From contig OZ007506.1 in NCBI GenBank assembly GCA_963931865.1, positions 6,052,696 to 6,116,695 of the forward strand: a stretch of 64,000 nt of DNA, in the 5' to 3' direction. Position numbers and translations under genes: made by a program. Shown piece after piece: positions 44,701 through 54,200 of the stretch (positions are counted from its first letter, which is position 1; every line of letters begins with the position of its first letter). This DNA comes from Axinella damicornis. Its lineage: Eukaryota; Porifera; Demospongiae; Axinellida; Axinellidae. The notes below the pieces were generated by a model. The model saw nothing but the letters and a program-made list of their open reading frames with translations, was not told the DNA's origin and did no database searches.

Positions 44701-47700
44701 TGAAAGACGCTTCAATAGGCTAAGCAAGCGTGAATGAATAAGCATGTTTACTATATAGCTTCTGTCCTACACGGAAAAATGAATTATGGGCGAGTCCAGG
44801 AGTCCAGTCCCGCCATTGTAGATGGCCATCCATTCCCGTTCGTGTCCATGTCCAGAACCGTGTCCATATCAGAACCGGACCATATCTGCCTTTTTTCCAC
44901 TTGCGCAGGAGGGAGAATGGGAGGGAGGGAAGGGAAGGGAAGGAGCTAGGGAGGAGGAGGAACGGAGGAAGGGAGCGAGGGAGAGCGGTGGGAAGGAGGG
45001 AAGGAGGAAGGGAGAGAAGATTGGGGGGAGAAAGATAATTGATCTTGTCTGTGGCCCACCTTTCCGGAGGACTTTCCTCTTGGCAGCAGTCTCCTGCTCC
45101 AGTTCCACAGCTTTGGACCATATCTTCACGGAGAGAGGGATGTGTCGGATGGCTTGTGCCACCACAGCCCTGGCCTGGTCAGATGGCTGGGGGTGGGAAT
45201 CAGATACATGCTAGGAAGATGTTTAAGCGATTTTATATTGATGTAATATATTGCATGTAGCCTCGTTCCCAGGTCGTCTCCTGCTCTGCTTTCTTGACCG
45301 CATGTGACCTTAGAACCGGGAGAGGATTCTCGAAGGTTATGCAAGTGGTCAAGAAAGCAGAGCAGGAGACGGTCTGGAAACGAGGACGTTCATGCACACC
45401 ACTCTCACACGATAGGAAGATAGCTGACAGGGTATGGGTGGGAAAGGTGGAGCTACAATCCACACTTGCTTGTAAGCTTCAACAATAAAAATGGAAAAGC
45501 AGCTCATAGTTCTGAAGATAGTAGTGCTCAAGGCAATGCAATCTGCAATCACAATCATATTTTCGCCTACTACCTAATGATCATGAACCCCAATACCTGA
45601 AAAAGGACTTACATGTACATGTATGTACAGCCTTACTTAACTCATGGGCTTTCTTTGGCGACAGCGATTTCTACATGTATATGATCACTGTACCTGGAGC
45701 CGAGAAGCTTCAATCCAAACGTCCTCATTCTTGGGGCACACCTCACACCCCTTCATAATGATGTTCCTCGCAGTCTGCATCCGTCCTGTAACCTCCTCCA
45801 GTCGGGCAGATGCTATCCACCCTGGTGGTTAAAGGTAAGGTACTTGCTTGACACACTGCTCAGAGGGTCAGAGGTCATGGGTCACTAACCTGGAGCATGT
45901 TTTGGGTTGGTACCGGTGACGGACTTGAGCAGTAACCGAGCCTTCTTCACATCACTGCATCGTAGGGACGGACAACGTTCCATATCAGCATCATTACCTT
46001 CCTGCTGCAATGTTACTATAGCAACATCGTACTGTTGTTGTTGTTTACTGCCACATACACAAAAAAAACAGTTGGGTTTTTGGAACTAAAATCACTGTTT
46101 GGGGGAACTTCTTAGAGAAGCAAATAGCTGCTGAATGAAATTATGTGACGTGCTATGCACTGATGTGCTCCTCAGTCTCAATGTATCATGTAACAATGAT
46201 GTAATGTACTAATGTGCTACGCACTGCTGGCACGCTCCACACCTTGCATCAATCATGTGACATGGTAGAGCCTGTTACTGTATACAGTATACACTGACTT
46301 GATATCTCCTGTGTTCTGTGGAGTGATGCTGTTCAGGTCAGTCAGATAGCCCTTTGGGTCCACCACTGTCTGTCCAGACACGGAGTCTGAGATCTGGCCG
46401 GAGGAAGAGGAGAACTGTGCAGTAAGCTGTCACTCTCTTTCCTCTTGAGGTTTGAAAAAAAACAACAGGTCAACAGTTGATGTGCATTAATTAGAGTATA
46501 ACCTGGTCCAGCTTGATTCCTAGTATGGAGTTCCTGGCCTCTCCGATCTGGTTGAGGTCGATACGAGAGGAGGTGGCGAACCCGGGGGTCATTGTTCCAG
46601 GAGCAACGGACATGGCACCGGGGTATGGCGTCATGAAACCTCCGAGAGCCTGGGGCACAGGAAATGAAATCAACCAATTCCAGTCTTCTGGTCTTCCAAC
46701 CAATCTCCAATATAAATTGTTTATACACACACCATACACAATTATTACACATGCAATGTCATGCATGCACACACCACACCCGTACACACACAACATGCAC
46801 ACAAACACCACACACACCACACACACACCTGCTGTCGAGCATCCAGCTGAGTGAAAGCTCCCTGTTGTGCTTGGGAATGGTGGAGAAGTGAGTCAGGTAC
46901 GGGGGTGTAGCGGTCTGGGCGGATATGGGCATTGCGCTGCTTCTTGTTCCTGGCATCTCCCACATCAGGGATGCTGTTCCACTCGTCATCTGATACAGAT
47001 GACAATGCACGCTGCACGGGAGGGCAGTGTGGTGTGTGTAAGTTAGTGTGTGTGTGTATGTGTGAGTGTGTGTGTGTGAGTGTGTGTGTGTATGTGTGTG
47101 TGTATGTGTGTGTGTGTACACATGTATGCATGTGGGTTGGAGGGGTAGTAGACGTACCTTGAGGTCAGAAAATTGCTGCTGTATTTTAGGTCTCTCCTGA
47201 CGGTATCGTTCAATCTCATCCTGGAACTTTTTCTCTCTCCGCACCTTGCGACGGCTGTCCATCCGGTCATCGATTGTGTCATAAATCTCATCAGCCTCTC
47301 GATCATCAGCTTCGTAGGGTGCAGAGGCAAACAAGCTTCCACCGTAACCTGCAAACTGGAGGATGGAGACCAAGGGGGAGGGGCAAATAAGATGGGAGGT
47401 GGAGGGGGCAACAAAGGGGAGGGGCACATAAGATGGGAAGACAGAGGTAGAGGAGGGGAAAAGGCACTAAGATGGTGGTTCAGCAAGGAGAACCAAAAGG
47501 CAGCCCAATCCTCCATTTACATGCATGCAGTTTTGTCCGAAGAGCTTGTACAGTCATCTGTGTAATCCTGAACTATCAGACGTGTAGCACTGTTCTTGCT
47601 GAAAGGGCACATACATGTACGTACCTCATCATAGTTGCTCTCATTTAGATCTTCCTCCTCCTCTTCATCATCATCATTTCTCTGTCGCTTCCCCGGCCGG

Positions 47701-48076
47701 GGATGGCGCTCATCACTGCACAGGGGAAGAGAACATCACCACCACAAGTGAGGTAATACTGACACAAATTAATGTGTGGAGCGTCTGATTACGGACATAC
47801 ATTCAACTCACGAGATATCATTGGCTTCTCTGGCTGGTCCAATGTCCGAGCGAGTTGTAAAACCTGTAGCCCTGGAGAGGAGACATGCAGTAGGAATCAA
47901 CCACTGTACATTAAACTCCAAAGTTGCGCAATAAAGCAGCAATTAGTGACGTCTGGCGAGCATTAAATGGAGTAGCAGACGTAAACGTACCCTCTCCCCA
48001 GGCCGGGAACATATCCCGGGGGCGCAGATTGCCCCAAGAAAACCTTGCGCTGTTTGCTGACCAGAGAAGAACTCAT
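36314..48076 (-). CDS. PRPF6: Pre-mRNA-processing factor 6 (U5 snRNP protein)
   Basis: Bridges U5 and U4/U6 snRNPs in the tri-snRNP. Twenty exons, in transcription order: 47991-48076, 47812-47871, 47625-47715, 47158-47355, 46829-47011, 46503-46649, 46299-46393, 45890-45954, 45694-45821, 45060-45186, 43980-44146, 43467-43690, 43233-43302, 41978-42193, 41304-41519, 41149-41199, 41009-41083, 40187-40527, 36747-36873 and 36314-36466. They sum to 940 codons including stop (human 941 residues). Landmarks are [20 protein letters not shown] at the N-terminus, [30 protein letters not shown], then HAT repeats such as AVECCP-like [39 protein letters not shown] and [17 protein letters not shown], and the final [16 protein letters not shown]. 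Intron 18 is about 3.3 kb because a decayed gene and a transposon lie in it. Confidence 0.97.
36960..39890 (+). pseudogene. Decayed gene of an uncharacterised CXC-domain family inside PRPF6 intron 18
   Basis: Read in several frames with stops, the segment yields ordered fragments: [29 protein letters not shown], a middle part with [11 protein letters not shown], then [12 protein letters not shown] (38836), [20 protein letters not shown] (about 39090), [19 protein letters not shown] words, [20 protein letters not shown] (39385-39430), [12 protein letters not shown] and a final CGC-x-KAC-x3[16 protein letters not shown] region near 39755-39840. The end resembles a tesmin/TSO1-type CXC cysteine cluster, and the DTR...DTD acidic spacing suggests a PIN-like nuclease fold. 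Both are inference. I recall similar unnamed multicopy proteins in marine invertebrates. It is antisense to PRPF6 and interrupted by the element at 37113-37688. Confidence 0.65.
37113..37688. mobile_element. GGCCGTCTACAAT inverted-repeat element with 9-bp target duplication
   Basis: Ends GGCCGTCTACAATCGCTGG and CCAGTGATTGTAGACGGCC. Each end then carries tandem GGACTGGACTCACT / AGTGAGTCCAGTCC units, and the inner arms also pair (TAAGCTTCAATG..., AGGTCAAAGGTCACGTGCAT). The target duplication AGAAATCAC is perfect at 37104-37112 and 37689-37697. The left paralogous segment near 28868 is the empty site (AGAAATCACACCTG), confirming the insertion. Confidence 0.95.
39893..39990. repeat. Inverted copy of the segment at 28412-28500
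   Basis: GTGGCTCCACTTCTGAAA and ACCATGGTCTACAACCATGC here are the reverse complement of 28412-28500 in the left paralogous segment. It lies just beyond the decayed CXC gene. Confidence 0.7.
41245..41800. repeat. Poly-C and (CA/GT)n microsatellites around PRPF6 exon 15
   Basis: A poly-C run followed by (CA)n at about 41250-41302 abuts the exon 15 donor (41303). (GT)n tracts follow at about 41559-41617 and 41747-41795. Confidence 0.9.
42299..42584. mobile_element. Degenerate hairpin element split by internal sequence
   Basis: GCCTTGTTCCCAGGCCCCTG at the left pairs with AGGGGTCTAGGAACGAGGC at the right, and the loop word CGCTTGCAGTAT is on the left side. About 200 bp between them include a G-run at 42462-42478. 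Confidence 0.6.
42622..43177. mobile_element. TA-flanked inverted-repeat element in PRPF6 intron 13
   Basis: Ends CCATATAGCGCCAAATTTCG and CGAAAATTTGGCGCTATACGG are inverted repeats flanked by TA. Further in, TTTGCGGATTGG and CCAATCCGCGAAA also pair. Tc1/mariner-like target preference. The interior has no transposase; a 159-codon frame crossing it is not a gene. Confidence 0.85.
44285..44827. mobile_element. Second copy of the GGCCGTCTACAAT element, in PRPF6 intron 10
   Basis: Shares with the copy at 37113-37688 the ends (GGCGGTTTACAATCACTGG, CCATTGTAGATGGCC) and the words AGGACAGAAGCTAAA, TATTCATTCACTAAAGTTG and AAGCTTCAAT. No target duplication is readable. The right part carries about eight copies of a 12-bp repeat (GACCTCTACTAA) at 44590-44690, absent from the other copy. 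Confidence 0.85.
45258..45386. mobile_element. Hairpin element, CTCGTTCCCAG family, unusual arms
   Basis: TAGCCTCGTTCCCAGGTC pairs with GGTCTGGAAACGAGGA. Arms CGTCTCCTGCTCTGCTTTC / GAAAGCAGAGCAGGAGAC pair almost perfectly and do not resemble arms of other copies. It is in PRPF6 intron 9. Confidence 0.8.
47040..47120. repeat. (GT)n microsatellite in PRPF6 intron 4
   Basis: Interrupted GT/GTAT repeat that fills most of the short intron between 47011 and 47158. Confidence 0.85.
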
Positions 48077-48266
48077 CTCAGCTTCAGTAGCTCAGGCAGC
48101 GCAGCTCGAGGCCAGCAGGTCATACATTTCATGCGGTCAGCCAGGTACGATGAGTGACGTCATACAGCAATGTAGCGCCGTACCCCCCGTTTCAGTACCA
48201 TACTGGAGAGGGGTCTGGTTCCGAGACTAGCTGAGCCAGAGATTTGGATGGCTCTATGCAGGTTGG
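48077..48266. promoter_or_regulatory. Probable shared promoter of PRPF6 and the pseudouridine gene
   Basis: The divergent start codons are about 190 bp apart, leaving no room for separate promoters. A fragment of the hairpin family (GGTCTGGTTCCGAGACTAG, about 48210-48229) lies in it. No TATA box is seen. Confidence 0.5.
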
Positions 48267-51200
48267 TTGCAGCTGCTGAATGTGGGTGGCACTGGCTTAG
48301 CCCTAGGGCTGTGTGCAGCTCGGCTTGGAGGATTGGGAGCCATCGACAGGATCTGGAGGGAGGAAGGCGAGATGCAACAAGTACGCGTGCGTACATTTAC
48401 TCCAATGGTTGCCCTTCCCTCAGAAACTGTTATAGGCGGTACATTCATTGTCATTTACCTTCACTCAATGAATCCTCCTCCAGCCCCACACATCCCTTAT
48501 ATGGAAGTTCACCCGAGAGTGGTTGATGCCATAGCCTCAGGGGTTCCTGTGGTTGCCATGGAAACTACCATTGTTACCCACGGCATGCCCTACCCAGAAA
48601 ATCTCAAGTACGACTGCAAACTCCGTGGTGTTTTTGTTGATTTTTAAAACTTTTTCTAGCCTCTTTTCATAGCCTCGTTTCCAGGCCTAATAGCAGACCT
48701 ATTTTTCGTTCTTCACTTTGTGTTGACAATAATATACGGAGGCTGAAGAGTGGTGAACAATGAAATTCGGGGTACACGTAGGCCTGGGAATGAGGCTAGC
48801 TTCTTGCTACATTCGCATAATAAGAGGTATGCTGTTTTGTGCAGGACTGCAATAGAAGTGGAAGACATAGTGGAGTCAATGAATGCCGTTCCTGCCACTA
48901 TCGGAATACTGGATGGCAAAGTGCACGTTGGTATGTCTAGTGTCTCATTGTTGGTTGCTGTAGAGTCCACTGGCTCCTCGTACCTCAGGTCTGACCAGGA
49001 TGCAATTGGAAAGGCTGGCTGATTCCGCTCAGAAAAAATTCAAGGTGTCTCGCAGGGACTTGGCCTACATTCTCAGCCAGGTACAAGTCTTACATATGAT
49101 TGGCTAATTACATAGGTTATGTGATGTACATATGTAACTGTGTGCTATGTCATGTGATATGTATGTGTGTATGTGTTGCCGTGTGACGAAATCATGTGAC
49201 CTCTTTTGCAGGGCCACTGTGGGGGTACCACGGTATCTGCCACCATGCTGTGTGCCCACAAAGCTGGTATAGAGGTGTTTGTCACTGGAGGGATAGGGGG
49301 TGTGCACAGGGAGGGAGAAGACAGTAAGCCATTGAAGAATTATTCATCTTAGCCTCATCCCTTGGCCTTCACATTGTTTGCAAAGTGCATGGTGGTGATT
49401 TGCATGTGGTCATGTTATCATGTCAATGGTAACTGTGGGCAACCATAGGCTCAGAAGAAGGAAGGCGGGATGTGACCACCCAAGTGAAACTCTTAATAGG
49501 TACTGCTGGCTTCCATTGTACACACAAGTATGCATTCAAGCTAGCATCCTAGTGCTTCTACATCAACCAGCTTCAAGCCCAGCTGTCTGCCAAATCACTT
49601 CTGGTATTTTTCTGCAACAGTGGTGTGAACTATTTCAGGTGAAACGCCTTCAAGAACACACCTACCATCCCTTTGTGGGGAAAGGTTTGAGTCGACATCC
49701 TTCGGAGGGGATGTAAAACCGTCGGTCACGGGGGACCTGGGTCCATAGGCTCTGCCTTCTCCAGGCTCTTGTTAGCTACATGTACCATCGTGGTAGACCC
49801 CTGAAGGGTAGTTCAAAGTCTGCATAGCAATAAGTGTTGATTAACCTTTGTGCAAATTATACGAACACATAGCATGTCAACTTTAGAGTCTAGCGATGGT
49901 TCTTGCCATATTTGGGTCCTCACACTCTTCAACCCATGTAACCTTGTGCCCACTAATCTGACTATACCGGTAGTCTCGTTCCCAGACCCTCATATGCGCG
50001 AGGGTCTGGGCACTAACTGGAGCATTCGTATATAATTGATGCTGTCAGGACACATTTCCATTGTCGGTTCCATGGACACACTCTAGGGTCGTTCCCAGAC
50101 CAGGGGAAAAACCCCTGCTTCATATGGAGTGAAATGAAATTGTAAAAGAGCAGCTACTGCAGTCTGCAAGAGTTTGTTGTTGGTTTCATGAGGCCATAGT
50201 ACGAACCGTTTGGTCATCTACAGCTGAGAGTTGTCAACATACAGTTATCCAGCCTGGCTGAATGAATTGCTGTGTAGAACTTGAAGCCAGTCTCACATAA
50301 AACATTGTCATTGTTCTGTTTGTCTACTCTAATGACTGTTTATCAAAACATCTTGATGCTTCATGCAGCGAAGCTCCAGGTAGCTTGTGGTTGCCAGTAG
50401 AGTTGGGAAGGACATATACCAATAACTGTGATATTTTCATCTTGACAATCGTATCAGCAACCTTTTCATTATAGTACCACCATGACCATTGTGATGTAGT
50501 TGGTCAGATATTACTGCAACTGGTGACAGTCTTGTTATATGAGCACGATGACATGTTTTGAACTGTTTTGTACTTCTTCTATAATACTGTAATACTTAAT
50601 TATCAACATGATAATCATCATGCATTTTGTTTTTTCATTACCGTCCAATATTTTTCCGCCAGTATGTTGTTTTCATATACAGCTTGTGGTGTAATACATA
50701 CATACAGTCGATCTTGTTATTCCCTCCCAGCGCTGGACGTCAGTGCTGACCTGGTGGAACTGGGGAGGACTCCAGTGGCAGTGGTGTGTGGTGGAGTGAA
50801 GTCCATCCTGGACATTGGCAGAACACTGGAGGTCCTGGTCAGTTGGCCTTGTACTCGTAGTGTAGCTGATTCCCAGCCCCCCACCGAAGTCGATTGTGGA
50901 CAGGGCCCTTTAGGAATTCCTCCTAAATTTGAATTTCTCCCCCAAGTATTAATCCCCCATGGAAGCCAGTCCCAATGTCTCTAGAGAAAACTGATACAGT
51001 ATGGAAACTTAAACAGGAGAGTTTTGTACTGTAAACATCGGCAGGGATCCTGGGAACAAGGCCATGGTTGGCAAGAGCTCAGTCAACTCTGTGGCAACTT
51101 GTGTGACCATGATACGAATACTTAAAGAGAGAACTGAATAAGTTGGATGGACTATTCTGTAACTGTTAGAGTATTTTACTGCACCTAGGAAACTTATGGC

Positions 51201-54200
51201 GTGACGGTTGTCACGTACGGACCTAACAACGAGTTCCCGGCTTTCTTCACCCCAAAGAGCGGATACCAGGTGTGTCATGTGACCTTACAGATGTGTCATG
51301 TGACTTTGCAGTTGTGTCATGTGATGTACCATCACTTCCTCCCTCCAACACAGGCCCCCTTTAATGTTGAAACTCCACTGCAGTGTGCAAAGTTAATAGG
51401 TATGGAACAATTAATTGGTCGGGACTTATCGCACAGTCTGTTATGTTAACCTCATTCCCAAGTTTTTGTGCAAGGATCCTGGAATGGCAAATTTCTTGAA
51501 TCTCTGTACAATCACGTCACATGTGGTTACATGTATCTATGTATGAGTGTACAAGTATACATTCACCTGTGGTTCTGTACAGAAGCACAGAGATTCGATC
51601 TGTAATTCGCTGGGTATACAGGAGATCTTTTGGTAATCCTCCCTTGATGAGAAATATTGTGAATTGCACCAGTGAGCCCCCCATGTATGTTTGGCGATTG
51701 ACTTTTTGGGTGGGATGGTCTGGGACAGAGACTGTCATGGTGCTAGAGGCTTTTGTGTGGAATGGTGACCTTGTGACTGTTCAGATCCATCGACAAAGAG
51801 TTGGTACATCATGCAGAGTGTAGCCATAACCCTCTGCGCACCTAGCCTCATTCCCAGGCCCTGCCCCGCTTATCCGTACTGCAAGCGATGAAAAGCTGGG
51901 TGGGGCCTGGGAACGAGGCTATACTGTGCACCTGCACCACACATGGTGGCGTCTGCTGACCACCAGGTGTCAGCCATGCAAGCCTAGTTTCTCCTACCTC
52001 TGGCTCTTGACCACATGCTGCTGACTTTCTCTGGTGCATTCTATTCACAGAATCTAACCAGTCATTTGGTGTTGGTAGTGGGTTGCTTGTTGCTGTCCCC
52101 ATACCCACTGATGCCGGTTGCCTTGGAGACGAAATCGAGCAGGCCACACAGAGGGCACTTACCGAAGCCAAGTGAGCAGTATATCCATGTCACTTATTAC
52201 TATTACATCATCATGTAATGGTCATGTGACTGCCACATGATCTCACATCTGCACAAGAAACACAGGTGTCATGGGCAAAGCAGTCACTCCATTTGTGCTC
52301 CAAAGAGTCAACGAACTCACAGCTGGAAAATCCCTCCAAACCAGTATCCTACTGACTGTAAAGCTATCGTGTGTATGGTGACTATGGTCACATTCCCAGA
52401 CCATCTGGAGAGGGACGGTCTGGGAATGAGACCATTTGGATAGACAAGATGACTCCCTGACTCAACCAGACATTGTTCTGGTGAAGAACAACGCAAAGGT
52501 TGGTGCTCGTATCGCAGTGGAGCTCGCTGACCTCAGAACCAGACATGGCAGTCCAACCACAGGTCGGGGACAGGCCCTGAAACGTGGCAGTCACACCACA
52601 GGTCAGGGACAGGCTCACAAAGCAGTCAGAACAGGAAATCACAAGTGCAAAGGAGATAAACAGGTACATTCCCCAGCCCCCCCCCCCCCCCCCCCCCCAA
52701 TTATTTTTGCATTGTGTAGATTATGGTGATCGACATTTTGACAGGTCAATTAAAACTCTTTGCACGCGGGATATGCACTTATTAATAATTAATGAACCAA
52801 AAGGAAAGATTAAATAAAACAGTTCCTCTTTCTGGATTCGAACCGCCAATGTTCGCATTACCATTCTCTCTTACAACATTAGGTGGTAGTGGTTGGTGGA
52901 TCGGTACTGGACGTCTCTGCTAAGGTCTGCAGTCCCCAAGTCAAGGTCAGCTCTTGTGCTGGGTTTGCATTCAGAGGTCATGTGACCAGCTCCACTGAAT
53001 CACATGAAGGTGACATAGATTTGCCTCACATGCCCACAGAGTGAGGGTACCAACCCTGGCAGCCTGACACACAACTTTGGAGGAGTTGCAAGGAACGTTG
53101 TAGGCAAGCCAACATACTGATAACCCGTCACCATGCACTCCTCCTCCCTCAACCCTCCCCTAGCTCTCCACTCTTCCCCTTCCCTCCTCTCGATCCCAAC
53201 TCCTCCCCTCCTCTCCCCACTCCTTCACTACTCCCCTCCTTGCACCACTTCTCCCCTCATCTCACCACTCCTCTCCCCCTACCCCCTCCATTCTCCCTCA
53301 CCCTCTCCTCTCCTCCTCTTCCCACTCATCCCTCCTTCTCATCCTCTCTTTCCCTCCCTGCAGAGTGCCTAGCCCGGCTGGGGACCCCTCCCTTCTTCAT
53401 CACTGCCATCGGCGATGACACCAGTGGACAGACAATCACCAAGAACCTCCAGGAATGCGGAGTGGTAAGTGTGACATGAATACTGGAACAAGGGTAGCTG
53501 GATGGATCAGTAGCTCATGAAACAATGTACTCCTAGAGCGTCCTGGATAGGGTCGGGTGATACTGTGAATTCTATACCTTGCGATTATTGCCTGAAGCCA
53601 TCTTGCAATTACTGCCAATATTGCTTGTCTTTACTGGTTGTTCAAACAGAGGTGTAAAGATGACCTCAGTTTCAAAATCCTTATCTTTTGTTGTTATGCT
53701 AGAAGGGTAAGGATATTTTGCGATATAAATATTGTGCGATTGCGATAGTATTGGCAGTCTAAAATCATGTGATACATTAATTTCAGCAGCAACATTGCTG
53801 AAATATTTATTGCCCAACCCTAATCCTGGATTGTTCCTCCTGCAGTCCCTTGCAGGTGTGCGCAGGTCGGGGGGCATGCCCACTGCCACCTACTGCGTGG
53901 TCTTGGACTGCAATGGGGAGACTCACTGTGCCGTGGGGGACATGGACGTACTCGAAACCATCTCCCCGGAATGGGTGAGCCTGTACCATAGATATTAGAT
54001 TGTGCGTGGACTCTAATATCTATGGTAGTACAGCAGAACCTCTGCTAAAATATATGACAACCTCAACACAAAAGACATTACAGAGGTCGAAATAACATGC
54101 GGTCATCGGTCAATTTCCGTGCATTTAGCTAAAATGACCACACACTAATCACTTGTTCGGTAGGCGTGACCGAACAACATGCATGAATACAATCATCTAA

